Of a DNA stretch of 64,000 nucleotides, positions 1-13,100 are shown piece by piece. Source of the stretch: Triplophysa rosa (Eukaryota > Chordata > Actinopteri > Cypriniformes > Nemacheilidae); assembly GCF_024868665.1 (NCBI RefSeq), contig NC_079904.1:2309807-2373806 (forward strand). Direction: 5' to 3'. A program made the position numbers and the translations under genes. Under the pieces are notes generated by a model that was not told the origin of the DNA, did no database searches, and was given only the letters and a program-made list of their open reading frames with translations. Position 1 is the first letter of the stretch. Every line of letters begins with the position of its first letter.

Positions 1-253
1 GAGAGTGAGAGAGAGAGTGTGAGTGAGAGTGTGAGAGAGAGTGTGAGTGAGAGAGAGAGTGAGAGTGAGAGAGAGAGTGTGAGTGAGAGTGTGAGAGAGA
101 GTGTGAGTGAGAGAGAGAGTGAGAGTGAGAGTGTGAGAGAGAGTGTGAGTGAGAGTGTGAGTGAGAGAGTGAGTGAGAGTGAGAGTGTGAGTGAGAGTGT
201 GAGTGAGAGTGTGAGTGAGAGAGAGTGAGAGTGCGAGCGAGCAAGTGAGTGAG
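1..253. repeat. GA/GT-rich minisatellite with a 60-bp unit
   Basis: Purine-rich array of GAGAGT and GTGAGT words. Bases 1-60 and 61-120 are identical, so the array contains a perfect 60-bp tandem unit on top of the 2-6 bp periodicity. The third unit (121-180) is rearranged and the array fades by about 253. It starts at the window edge, so its true length is unknown. The Ser/Glu/Arg-rich open frame across it is a low-complexity artefact. Confidence 0.95.
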
Positions 254-2446
254 TGAATTCGCTTATGACATTGCAGATGATCCAGAAAACAGGTGTACCT
301 GCTGAACAGCACAACTTTGGCTCCTCGGCTGTTGCTTTTAATTTGCTTTGTAAAGAAATGATTTGAGTTTTGTGCTTCCAGTTATTCATGAATATTAATG
401 AATTCTGTGTTTTATTCTGTTCCAAGCTGCCTCTGAAAATTATTCACCAGTGGGGCTGAAACTTTAAGGTCTATATAATCCATCACAGACGCACTGATTC
501 GTTTATACATTCAAATGATTCATTTAATTAAAACGACAAACTCAAAAAAGAAAAGTTAATGAGATTTCTGTGATAAGCTTGTGTCTTTGAATGTGATGTT
601 CATTAAAGGATAGAAGTCAACAATCACACAGCAGTGCTAAGATACGTCCTCATGACTCTTGGAAAGAAAAATGCTTCTCTGAATATTATCTGGGTTCATG
701 CATCATGTCACATATAGAAACAGAAACACTGCTTTGTTCTTAACATGACCACAAAACCATCGTGACATTAAATAATGCGTTTCATTTCCGTTAATTGGAA
801 CAGAGTTCATTTAAAGGCATCCAGATATGCTGCAGATAGACACAAAGCTGATGGCGAAAATTACAAAATACCAAGAGAGCATCAAGTTTATAAAGCATTA
901 CACAATCATAACAGACGTCAGCTGTCTTTGCCAGCAAAACCTGCCCACGCATATACAACTCACGCATCAAATCTCTTCATCTCATCAATTGTTTTTCTGA
1001 AACAATCAAATTGAATGGGTAGAACTCTGAAGAGCTCTAAAGTCAGAGATTTCAGTATGTACTTAAACATTTCTAATAACAATTTTTCCATAACCAAAGT
1101 ATCCGGTCTATACATCCCACATTATTTATTTTGCTTCATACTGCTTATTAAAAAAAAATTGTCTATTTTAAATTTTTCCTCATCAATCTTAAGAGAACCA
1201 ACGCTGATACTTATATTTGATATATTGAGATCATTGAAAATTCTGAAACTCTAATGAACAATAAAATTGCCCTTCAGGTAAATCAGATGAAATGTGTAAT
1301 ATGCTTGGTTCATATTTTCACAACAAAATACTTCAGTGACCAGGGTTTGACAAACAAAAACGAAAAAAATATTCCATAATTCAATCTGTACGGTGAGAAT
1401 TAATTAAATTAGTGAACATATTCTTATTTATATAGCAGACATTTTCATCCAAAGAAACTTACACAACTGAAAAAAATTGTTTAAAAACTCCCGTAGTTAA
1501 TTAAAAATCTTAATAAAATGATTCTATAATGTGGGTTAACATGCAATCTTTTGATCACTTAAAGTACTAAAAAGATATTAATATAGCCTATTTTATGTAC
1601 ACGAGTGTTTTTTTCCAGATCAAACAAAAGAATTTAACTAGCCCGAGGCATTGTTTAATAAAAATGTCTGCTCACTTTCATTTCAATAAAAATGATTTGA
1701 ACTTGATTTTCTAAATTGGAACACTGGAACCGAACAAGAAATAGAACGCCACGCTCACCCCTCCTCCAAGTTTTCATCCTTCACTATGACCCCTGACCTC
1801 TGCCCAGCCCCCTTCAAACACACACACCGGCATCCCCTTTCTCTGCATGAAATTAACAACACACTTCTGCACACACAGCATTTGATCTGCTGTCACACAC
1901 TACATCATTCCACACACACCACTGATAGGAGCCGGATATGAGGCTCAGTGTGTGCGTGTGATGACTAGGAGGTCTTAAAATTGCACCTATGATCAAGATG
2001 TGCCTGTTAAAAACAATTCATTTCACATATAAACAGGATTCTAAAACATTAATGCTCACAAGCAAATGTTATTCACAAAATGTTATATGCTCTCCAACTT
2101 GTAAGTCACTTTGGATAAAAGCATCTGCCAAATACATGTAGTATTTAAAATGTATAAAATGAATTTGTCTGATAATGTAATTTAATGACAAAGAAAGAAG
2201 ATATATAAAGAGACTGGAAACACTGCTTTCAACCAAAGAGACCTTTAAATCATTAGAACAGGGACAAACAAAATCCATAGATTGTGGTAAAGCTTATACA
2301 ATAAAATACACATTTGAAAATTCATATCAAAGTAAAAAAACATGAAATGCAGAATATAAAACAAAACCACATGATTGATTCATGGATAGATTCACAGGTC
2401 TATTTTCTTTCTCAGAGACACTGATTTTGTTTTGTTTTTAGACACA
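254..2446. other. AT-rich non-coding stretch, probably lin28b intron 2
   Basis: No exon with flanking splice signals or a recognisable protein is visible on either strand. If lin28b continues leftwards without a break, this is part of its second intron. The only recognisable content is two short SINE-tail-like fragments (near 1426-1470 reversed, and 2094-2150 forward). A CA-rich patch lies at 1815-1945. Confidence 0.5.
2094..2150 (+). repeat. SINE tail fragment
   Basis: The word TTTGGATAAAAGCATCTGCC followed by an AAAT-rich end is the conserved 3' tail of fish tRNA-derived SINEs. The same tail appears at 57020-57061 attached to a full tRNA-like head, and reversed near 1426-1470, 36655-36690 and 61268-61292. 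No head is visible here, so this is a 5'-truncated copy. Confidence 0.6.
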
Positions 2447-2448
2447 TT

Positions 2449-2882
2449 TGTGACCCTGGATCACAAAACCTTAAGTAGCACAGGAACATTTTTAGTAAAA
2501 GACAAAAATACATTGTGTGGGTCAAAATTATAGATTTTTCTTTTATGCCAAAAATCATTAGGATATTAAGTAAAGATCATGTTCCATGAAGATATTTTGT
2601 AAATGTCCTACCTTAAATATATAAAAACTTTATTTTTGTGAGTGGATGGTCTGCCACAGTGCCCCTGATTAACAACTTCAAAGGCAATTTTCTCAATATT
2701 TTGATTTTTTTGCGCTCTCAGATTCCAGAGTTTTAAACGGTTGTATCTCAGCCAGATATTGTCCTATTCTAACAACTCATATATCTATAGAAAGTTTATT
2801 TATTCAGCTTTCAGATTATGTAAAAATCTCAATTTCGAAAAATTGACTGGTTATAAGACTGGTTTTGTTGTCCAGGGTCACA
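2449..2882. mobile_element. Non-autonomous DNA transposon with inverted ends
   Basis: The left end begins TGTGACCCTGGATCACAAAA and the right end, read reversed, begins TGTGACCCTGGACAACAAAA, giving imperfect terminal inverted repeats of about 20 bp around a 434-bp AT-rich body. The body carries no transposase. I recognise this as a very common cyprinid short element. No clean target duplication could be seen. It lies in the presumed lin28b intron 2. Confidence 0.75.
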
Positions 2883-3399
2883 TTTTCATAAACACTAAAA
2901 TAGAGTTGCAGTTGCAAACTGCAGTTTGTGTTGCATCGTCTGTCCATGTGTTACATGGCTCTATACAGAAGTCATCAGGTCACAACATAAATCATCATTC
3001 AATTTTACAACTGTGTTTACAAATGGATGTAAATGTAGTTAATGGACTTTGATGTAACAAAGAAACAATGAACAATTATTTGTATGAACTAACGTTTACA
3101 AAGAATAAAAAATTCTGTAGAAATATAGACTGCTTACTGTTAGGATAGCGAATACATTAACTAATGTAAACGAATAAAACCTTGCTAAGTATTAGTTATG
3201 TCTTGTAAGGCAGCAAACCAAATAATAGAATTAAAAACACACTTAGATTTTTCATTATGAAATTCAAATATTAGGTACAATGAGAGACAAGCATTAATAA
3301 ACTATAGATTTTTAAAATAATATTTATTAGCAACAAAAAATGTCAACGGATCAGATTAGAGTAGCCTACAACACAACGATGACGCTTGGACAGTGAATG

Positions 3400-3545
3400 T
3401 CCGATCAGCAGCTGGCTCCGCCCACTCGCTTACCCTTTAGACCTAATATGGGCAGAGCTGAAGGAGGAAGTCACGTGACCCGCAACTTCTGTTCCCACTC
3501 AGGTTGAGAAGCTGAGATGGAGACATGAAAAATAAAAGTGCGGAA
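3400..3545. promoter_or_regulatory. Promoter-like island with a perfect E-box palindrome
   Basis: In an otherwise AT-rich stretch, this block has CpGs, a GC-box-like GGCTCCGCCCACTC (3414-3427) and the 10-bp palindrome GTCACGTGAC (3470-3479), the USF/TFEB (CLEAR-type) E-box. It could be an enhancer or alternative promoter inside lin28b intron 2. No start codon, exon or transcript evidence supports a gene here. Confidence 0.35.
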
Positions 3546-6500
3546 AGAAAACTAAAGCTCTGGGTAAAGAAATAAAACGCAACAAAAACTAGCAACTAGC
3601 ATGTCAAAGGTAAAAAGAAAAATTTAAGTGAAAAAATAGAAACAGTAGCAACATTTTAAGGCAGATTATGAACTATTTTCCCACTGTGTTTTGTAATTGC
3701 ATGTCTCCATCAAAAGGTGTAATGTGTCTTTTGATGCTACAACACCAAACAGCAACCAAAATCTACACAGTATTTTAAGTATTTTAAAACACTGTTAGCT
3801 AGGCAGAAGAACAGCTGTTTATCATGATTAAGATGTGGGGTGGACTGACTGAATGAATATTCATCTGTGAAAATGTCTCTCTTTCTGTAATAACATTAAA
3901 GATGTGAGATGTAATTTGTACTACACTAAAAGCACAATATTAAATGCAGTTGTTGTTAATGTGCAGTTGCTCATTTTAAAAATGTACTGAAAGCCAGAAG
4001 CAGCTTCAAATGTATGAGGGTTTTTCTTTAGGTGATTTTATGATTGATATGATTTTAAACCAAAAGTAAATATCAAAATATTGAACATGTAGCTTGGGTA
4101 AATATATGTTATCAATATTAAAGTAGAAATAACTATTATTAAGAAGTTACATATTAACATTTAATCAATATTAAATATATTAAATATCATTATAAACTTT
4201 TGCCCTCTCATACCCTTAATGTCTAAATTTATCGAATACATTGAACATTCATTACAACAAAGAGCTAAATTTAAATTAATTTTGTGCATTTTTTGTTTCT
4301 TTCTCTAATGGCAATGTTTCAAACGAATCATGTTTTCATGCATGTACTTTAATTAAATCAATAAAAAAATTAGTAAACAAATTGATTGCGTTTAAGATTT
4401 ATCTAAGTTTATGATGAAAGTCTTGTATGTCATTTTATGACAAAATAAAAACACTATTATAAAAAACAACCTAATTTTACAGAAATTCGTAACAATTTAT
4501 ATAATGTGAATGTGAATCATACAAAAACATACAATTATTACAAATAAAGCAGTCCGGAATCCCCTCCCCTAACCCCACCTCTAAACCTTACCATCACAAA
4601 AACAAATCATACTAAAACTTAGTAATAAGATTGTAAGAATTCATTCGAATTATCCACCTTGTGAAATATTTACAAATTCTCGTGAGATTTAAACACATTC
4701 CCTCTGTATCGATTCTAAAGCCTATCAAGAATCTTGTCAACAAACACTGAATCTTACCGTTCATTTGACATATTCAATTAGTTTAATATGCTGTTGTTAA
4801 ATTGTATGATGTATACCATCAGTGATCCTGCTCTTTATATTTGGTACGGGTCGAGAGGAGTGTGATATCTGTGAGAGGGGAGTCTGGTTGAGAGGTTAAT
4901 CTCACTAGGGGCCCAGTGTAACCTCACAGCACACACACGCTTACCTAGCTATCTACATCAGGACACACACCACAGACATTTATTTACAACTGAAATTCAT
5001 TACAATGTCTACAGACTCACTCAAAACAGGACCACGAAAGAAACTGAAATCTAAACGTGCAAACATTTCATATATAAATCTTGAAAAGATCAGTTTTAGA
5101 TCAGATCTTGGGACAATTTGTATCCAATAAATATCAAACCAACCCCACACACAGAACTGCTTACCGTGTGCATTAATAACAAATTCAAGCCCACATAATA
5201 CACACACAAGACATAATAACGTCATGCACACCATAAACAAAAACATGTATTCACGCAGGAAGACAAACACACCGTATACACACAACATGCACAAACATGC
5301 AGCACTGCAGGTGGGACAGCATTTAGAAAAGCAAACACAAAGCTACCAACAAAACACACACACTGCAGTGTGTCGATTCGGAGTGTGAGGGCCGGCGGAG
5401 GCCACGCCTCCTTTCTCTTTTTGTCTTTAACGAAATTCCTCTTTTAAAGAATGTTAGAGGACCCCAACCCCCACCACACACACACACACACACACACATG
5501 GGGAAATGCTCTTTACACGTACAAACAAAAACACACACTCCTTTGATATGTATTCTTCCTGAAACATCATGTCTTCTTTCTCTATGACACACACATGCAC
5601 ACACAATGATTCACACACTCCCTTTCCGGTTCTGTGCTATACACACATTCAGTCACAAAAGCAGAATGCAGGTCATGAAGATGAAACGCGAGGAAGTGAA
5701 TTCATGGAGATCTACAACTGCTTGCAGAGGGCAAACCAGGGACAACTGTAACATTTCTATTTACTTTGTGACTACTACAAATCTACCCGCCGTATTTTGC
5801 TATAGCAAAAATTATACATGCGAGACGTTAAGACAGACATTAAAACTTTCTTACATTAAGAAAGAAAATAATTAAGTTTAACACAATGAGTCAGAATACA
5901 GCAAGTTGCAAAAAAAACAACATGAAATCACTGTAATTCAAATAAGTGCACACGTCAATGTAACGCTTTTGCTTTAACACTTAATATTAGTGCACAGTTT
6001 TCATCACATAATTATGTGACATTCATTATTTCAGCCGTTAAATGGGTCTGTGTTTGGTTATAATATAACCATTTATTTTATCATTTATATTCATATTAAT
6101 TTATGTTCATATTTTATTGTATATTTATTGTATTAAATTAGATGAAAACTACTCAACAGTTATTGATTCTTTGCCGAGGTCTACCGCAAGTTAAGTTTGG
6201 GCCACGTATCGTTTGTTTATGTTGTTGCCGCTGAAACCATCTGTAGTTCAATTACAAATGAGATAAAAACCGTCTTCACCAGATACTTCAACCAGAACAG
6301 TGCTTGGAAAGTATTTTAAAGATTCCATCTCTTAATGCAACATTTTTATTGAATCATCATTTTTCAACTGTCCTGACCTCACAGCCATGATAAAGCTTGT
6401 ATATTGTAAATTGTATAAAAAATGTATTTGGTGAACTTTTGTTTAAATTGACAGAAATGCTCTGAATATATTTTTATTAACTGGTTTATAAATCACTTTC

Positions 6501-6646
6501 TTACAGTGTGATCTCAAAACACACATGCAGCACCTTTAACATAATTTCCTCTGCTTATTCACAGTGTATCTGGGTGAGACACACACATAGGAAATAATCA
6601 GCTGTACACACTCCAGGGAGAGGAAAACCCGCCTGTGCTCTTATCA

Positions 6647-6649
<3 letters not shown>

Positions 6650-6688
<39 letters not shown>
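6650..6688. repeat. (CA)n microsatellite
   Basis: About 19 uninterrupted CA dinucleotides. A shorter CA tract lies at 5477-5498. Confidence 0.95.
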
Positions 6689-6691
<3 letters not shown>

Positions 6692-7824
6692 TACAACGGC
6701 AGAACAGCATTCACAACACACACAATGGCATAAAAGCTTCAGTTTCTTTCTATGTAGCGTGAATGCACACGCACGTGCAGTATTCAAACGTGCACAACAC
6801 AAACAAAGCTCTGCGTCGCAGCAAAATGCAAATCTTTCACAGAGTGGTTATAGATTATTACTGCATGTGCCATTAGACCCTCTGACGCACAAGCACACAG
6901 CCATTTAGACGAAGAATAAAACGCACCTGTGCCTGTAGGAAATATGAACGCATGATCGTTCGGTCAATACTAAACTAGTGCCAGGATATTATATAAAAAA
7001 CGACCACGTTGAGATAGATAGATACATGACAGATCCAAAATAAATTGTATATATTGTTAATACAGCACATAAACCACATTCACTTTTATTAAATAGTGTC
7101 TCTAGATAATAAGAGTCAGCACTGACCATTGAAAAACCCAGACTGGTTCACCACTATATACGTTAACACAAATAACACACAGAATTGAAGTGCAAGTGTT
7201 TATGACTGGACAAGCATGACGCATCTGTTAGGGCCACTGGGTTTCTTACTTTTTGCTTTTCTACTATCATAACACAAGGACACAACAATGATTGCCACAA
7301 ATGTGTAAAAAACAATACAATACAATACTGCAGACACAACATTTCCAAAGAATCAATAAGCGCATACGAGCTATGTAGAAAATACACATTTGTTTTCTTA
7401 CAGCACATAGCTCACTTCATGCTAATGCAATGTTTGTTCTTATCAAAGCTGGTTCCCACAATGCTCAAACCTCTGCATGGCAGGAACAATGAAACGCTTA
7501 ACGTGTGTCAAAACTGTTCATTTGTCAGGAATTGTTAATCTGGGTGGCACTGGTGTAATAGCACAATAAATTTACAGAAAAGACCAAACTGCACAAAAGA
7601 TACTCTGGTTTTACCTGTATTAAAAAAACACACCAGATAAGCAGATCATTTGCATTTATTTTTATGGCATTTTGGTTCAATTTCAACCATTACTTCAATT
7701 ATCCTATCACATAAATAATGGTAGCATAATTCATGTATTATACATTATATTTTAATAGATAGACTATTTATTGTTATCAAACTGCACATGCTTGGCAGCC
7801 TCTCGTGCTACTGCCTGTCTTAAG

Positions 7825-7845
7825 AACTGCATTTCCCAGAATGCA
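7825..7845 (+). promoter_or_regulatory. ZNF143/THAP11-like binding site
   Basis: The core CATTTCCCAGAATGCA closely matches the long ZNF143 (Staf) consensus, with one mismatch in the left part (ACTGCA where ACTACA is usual). Such sites usually lie in promoters or at loop anchors. Here it stands in AT-rich presumed intron, so its role is uncertain. Confidence 0.4.
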
Positions 7846-8264
7846 CTCAGGGTTCACTGCTGCTGCATTAGCAAGGGTTAAACAAACATTTATTAATACA
7901 CAAAAGTGTAGTGCAATTTCACATACGAATTTAAAAGTGTTAATCAAGTTAGCTGAACAAATCTTCAGATACGAGGGTTAACATGCGGTTTAAAATATGA
8001 AAACATTTCCACCATTGTTGACTACTGTACACATTTAACAGAAAGAACACGTCACACTTCTTTGTTTATATATATATATAAATATATTAATTTATACACA
8101 CATAAGTTCATGCTACAACAAAATCTACTTCACTAAATTACCATTTTGACATTTTAAACAGAGTGAAAGATTATTAAATTATATTTAAAAGAGCATGCAA
8201 GAAACGAATTATTGCGACTTCAAAATCTTTACTTAATTTTATCATTAGAGTTTAATTTAAAAAC

Positions 8265-8372
<108 letters not shown>

Positions 8373-9039
8373 TTCTGCCCTGTGTTTTGTAACAACAACA
8401 ACAACGTTAAATCTCAGGAATCAATTTTAACAGCTCATCTACTGCAAAACAAACAACAACAACAACAACACAACACTGTTTGTACTGCCCACAACACACA
8501 AAAGAGTCACACAATATAACAGCAACAACAGAATTACAAAAGATCTCTTTCTAGCACCTTCTGTTCTTTAAACCATTTTAAGGTGCCGTTTCAGTTTCGG
8601 TACACGACTGAAGTGGGTTGGGGGAGCAGAACTACACCCATGTAAACACGAGAGCACATCAGTCCAGCCCAAAAAACAAGAGACGTTCTTCAAAAGTCTA
8701 CCAACATGCAGTCTGATCAGCAGAATGACACATTTTCAGACGTGCTGGCAGCTTTGTCAGACTTGTTTCGCGATTATCATGCGATTATCTGTTTATCCCT
8801 CCGGGATCCCTTTAAGAAGTGCATCTTAAACCACTAAACCTCGCCGCTCACAATATCAGTGGAAGTGTTTCGTAGTAACAACGTATGTTATTTGTAACGC
8901 AGCTCTTAAAGTGACAGCGGATGAAAACACGAGCGCATGTTTTTTGCTGCACATCTGCTGATGTCAATGAGATGCGACGCGTATCGCGAAAAAGAGACTG
9001 AAATGTGACTGAAAAGGCAAACTGTATAAATGAACTTAC

Positions 9040-9751
9040 TTGGTGCACGAACACGTCCAGTGGTGGGTCAACTGATTTCCCCTCGCTGCTGGTCATCGAT
9101 ATAAATCCGAACCCCATGCGGACGTTAAACCACTTGCAGTAACCGGAGCCAGCCAGAATCTGCGGCGGAGTCCTACCTCTGCGCGGCCCTCCTGTGCGGT
9201 CAAGGGAGAAAAGCGCAGTGAGCCATGATGGTGATGTACGTGTTTGCTCGTGGCTGTGAATTTTCGTGAGATTCGTACTTGGTTCGCTTTGCACGCCCCG
9301 TGGGTCTGCGTGAGCTGCGTTTCAGAGGGAAATCCCCAACTACTGCGCAACAGCACGCGTTCATTCAGCCGCCACAACGCACCGATCTGTCTACGCGTAC
9401 AACCACTACAAACCCACCCTTTAGAAACTCAATGAAAAGTGGAGCTACACTTCGGATGGGATGGCGCACTCCCGTACATCGCGATTGCTCAACGCGCCCT
9501 AGTTAGTATATGCAAACTTGTCGTGGCTGTGTTTTTTGCGTGCATCTACCGTGTGTGTAAACCGCCTGGCGTGGGGCAGGTGTGCACACGTTAGCCCCCA
9601 CCACCACCACCATTGGAGCAAACGCGCACAAACAACGTAAACAAAGCTTGGCGGCGCGCGTGCAACAATACGCGCTTCCATCTGAACGCACACCGATTAT
9701 AAAGATCTTTTTTTGGTAAAAAAAAAAAAAAGCATCGTAACCTTCGGCCAT
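9040..9751 (-). CDS. lin28b: lin-28 homolog B, coding exons 1-2 (5' part of gene)
   Basis: RNA-binding protein that blocks let-7 microRNA maturation and binds mRNAs; nuclear and cytoplasmic. Exon 1 codes only ten bases (9751 down to 9742, start ATG at 9751), then donor G|GTTACG. Exon 2 runs 9191 to 9040, after acceptor CCGCACAG and before donor CAA|GTAAGT. Joined, they give 54 residues starting MAEGG. Residues 19-54 are the first part of the cold-shock domain, with the RNA-binding strand GFGFISM (30-36) and DVFVHQ (49-54). The MAEGG start and FISM (LIN28A has FLSM) favour lin28b over lin28a. The rest of the cold-shock domain and the two CCHC knuckles should be in exons 3-4, which I cannot find in the 9 kb to the left. 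Intron 2 therefore probably exceeds 9 kb. Confidence 0.88.
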
Positions 9752-9957
9752 GTTTCCCCGCGGACCCTCCGTGCCAAAGTTCCAGCGAAATCTTTCCTCT
9801 GTGAAATGGGGTGATGCGCGTCACCGTCGATCCGACATCCCGATTTCCAGCGGGTACAAATTTAGCGCACATGGTACGACGTGCGTCTCCTTTTTGGATA
9901 TTTTGTCATGTCTCTTTTAACATCCCCAATCCTCTCTCTTTTCCCTCCCTCGCACAT

Positions 9958-10002
<45 letters not shown>

Positions 10003-10110
10003 GTTTCTCATTCGCTCGCTCGCAGCGCTGCACACGTGACTCCTCCGTGAGCCCGGGAGAGGGAGCGGACTCAGAACCGAGCTGGACTTCAACTGTGCTG
10101 CTGCGTCACG
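9752..10110 (-). promoter_or_regulatory. lin28b: lin28b 5' UTR/promoter region
   Basis: CpG-rich DNA just upstream of the lin28b start codon. It contains a CT/GA tract of about 40 bp (9960-9999) and an E-box CACGTG (10033-10038). LIN28B is a known Myc-activated gene in mammals, so the E-box is a reasonable candidate site. No TATA box is evident and the transcription start cannot be placed from sequence alone. Confidence 0.55.
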
Positions 10111-13100
10111 TAAACATCTTCGTTTTAAGGATTTAACTTCATAAATCTTTCTTATGAGGTTTAAGAGCTTTTGCCGTCAGGTAACTAAGGCTACTGAAAG
10201 TTTTCGTAGGATCGCAAGAAGTCCAGGCGTCAAAACAAGCGTTTTCGGATTTTTTTCTTTCTTTTATATGTAACACTTAATGATGCCTTATGTAACAAAT
10301 TCCAACCACTCGAAAGCACCGTCATCACACTTTAGTCCCATAAAAGTAAATACGTGTAACATGCATAACACTTCTTATTTAATTCTCGCTCAAAGTTTAG
10401 AGAAATGCGTCAAAAGCTGTCCAAAAACAAGATCAGGCACAGTAACATGTTTTGTTAAACTGTGAGATAAAATGTGTCTTAGCGTGTAAGGATATAACTT
10501 TATTACAGCAACTTGATGTACTTAACCAAACAGATTTGCAGAAAAATGACTGTACAAAAGTTTTTATCTGACAGAATGTAAACGTAATATGTGTAATTTT
10601 CAAGTCTGTAACCAACTAAAATTGGGACATTAGGCTCAACTCAAGCCTTTAGTTCTGTTTAAAGGTCTCCAAAACATTCATTACTGTCGTTAAGTTAAAA
10701 AAAATCGTGCATGGGAGTACTATAATTAATGTTTGTTAAAGCACATTTCAATGCGTGTGTTATTTTGTGCAAACGTCAGTAAGGCAGCAATATTTTTTAA
10801 GAGATTATTGATCCAAAACAACTTTCCAACACAGTTAAGGGTTGAAAACATTGAACCGATAGCATTTCATCTTTCAAAGATGCTTCTTATAGGTTCGAAT
10901 TCTGTCATGATAATTTCACATGCTGTCCAAATGTGCACTTCACCAAGCTAAAAGCCAAGAACTTAACATCGGCTCTAACTAGTATCTGATTTTTCACTGA
11001 TATTCAACCTGATTTTTCGGTTTCTGAAGAAATTCGTTAAATATATATATATATATGTGTGCTTGGCATCTCACACACGCGTGCTCAAACGTGAGGCTTT
11101 GGCAAATGATGTTTTTCTCCGTTCCTCTTTGAGTAGGTAGAAAAACACGCCGAAGGAGTGAATCAACAACTACCCCCACCACCTCCACGCTCCGCCTCTT
11201 TAGCCCACCACCCACCCACCAATTCCGACCACCCTCCGGAATTCACCCCTGCCCCCAAAACTCAAACCCCCCGCACCACAACTAGTGTAGAAGATGCTGT
11301 GGGTGTGTTTGCTGGTGTGTGGAGGGGATGGATGGTGGTCGCAGGTCACCGGTGTCAGATGTTATGTAGTTTCTCATTTCCTGCGCGAGTGTTTCCCATC
11401 CACCATTCATAAAACGACCCCGTGAGCTCCGGGAAACACGCCTCACTCGGTCACGGACACACCTTTCATGTCCCCGTTTGATCCCGTTAAGAAGCATCGA
11501 ATGCGTACTCGGGCGCAGACAATTGAATGCGTGCGTTATTCGTTATGTGTCTAGCGAAATTGTGCGACTTTAGTGAATGCATTTTAAATAAGCACATTAA
11601 GGTTTTGATGGGTTAAAAACACCGTGATCGTAGAATCTAAATAAAAGAGGAGCACGAGGAACATGGCGCACACCACAGCTGCATTCTACTCACAAACTCA
11701 ACAATTTCTGTTTTGAGCTGCATGCACGGTTTTCGACACATTATTCTTGCTCCTGCCAGATGAGTTTGCTGAACCAAAAAAACTAAAACGAAATCTCGAT
11801 CTAAACATGATAGTTTTGACCGAATCTTTTCCTGAATGAACAGCCTATATTAAGACTAAAAAGACAAGCCTTAAAAGCTTTAGTTCAATTTCAAACTCTT
11901 TCAATTCACAACTCTCGTTGCATTTACGAGTAGATATTAAACAATGCATTCCACCTCAGGATATTGCTCAAAAACTGAAGTTAGATGTGCAGTTAAATTT
12001 ATTATAAGCTCAGTAGCTAGTTCATAATGTGTCACAAAAAAGATAATGCGATTAAGCTTTAACTTGTAAAGGTTCTCGTGTTTTACTCTTTTTTTTTTTT
12101 TTTTAACGAACCGTTAAATGCGATTTCGCAATCACACTCCATAGAAATGTTTTCTCAATGTGAAATCACGTATTTTAAATCGGGACTTGCATATGCAAAT
12201 AATGCTTTTGAAATGCAAAGCGAAAAAAAACGTGCCATGCTTTGCCAGCTGACATTTTCACTCCTGCGCTCTTTACTTCACTTAAAACTTTTAATTGAAA
12301 TTACTAAAGAAAGTAACTTTTTAACCATGTTTTATATTTTCATTACAGACTTAAATTAATAGGCAAAAAATGCCTTGAAAATTGTGAGTGATCTTATTTA
12401 ACTCATTATTAAATTGTTTAGACTTAACTGAAGAAGCTGTTTGTTTACAGAACAAACAAGCTTTCAGAGAGACTATGATAAACCTTTGAAAATTGGGAGG
12501 ATCAATTAAATCTGTACGTAATCACAATGATTGATTAAAACTGGAAATAGATTGTAAACCAGACAGGGAGAGAATGACGATTACATCTTCGAAACCAGTT
12601 AGGAGGCATGCGGTTCTATCTGGATTCTGTGAATGTATTGAGCAGTTTGGATCCTCAATACCTCCATCTCACCCACCCCCACCCTGCCGACCCCTGAGGA
12701 AACGCATAGTTGTCAATAGAGTGCATTGAGTCCACGCAGCACTTCTCTGCATGTTCGTTTGGTTTAGTGATGCATTCATGTCTGAAATTTCCCCATCTTC
12801 CTGAAACTCTCTATTGAACCAAACATCCCGATCGTTTTTCAACGCCACGCAAAGTATTATGTACCGATCAGGGGTCAATACAGGTGAATATTTCAAATGC
12901 CTTGTTCACAATTGTGAATGTTGTTGCTTTTATAATAAGTTTACAAGGCTTGCATGACATAGTCAATGTAAATAGCCTACTTCACACTGACTATTCACAA
13001 CATAAACGTAACATTTTGAATGAATTATTCAAAATAATATAACACCACCAATTTTAGACAAACATTTCCAAAGCAGACCATTTGTGCGGGCAAATGATAA

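Noticed and set aside
19..228. Open frame of Ser/Glu/Arg/Val across the satellite
   Set aside because: It follows from the GA/GT repeat, which lacks stops in this frame. No start context or family.
4980..5604. Minus-strand frames of 104 and 93 codons
   Set aside because: Cys/Val-rich translation of CA/GT-rich DNA, with no domain or splice support.
9503..9872. Longer minus-strand frames overlapping lin28b exon 1
   Set aside because: They read through the lin28b exon 1 donor into intron. The joined exon model gives the expected lin28b start.
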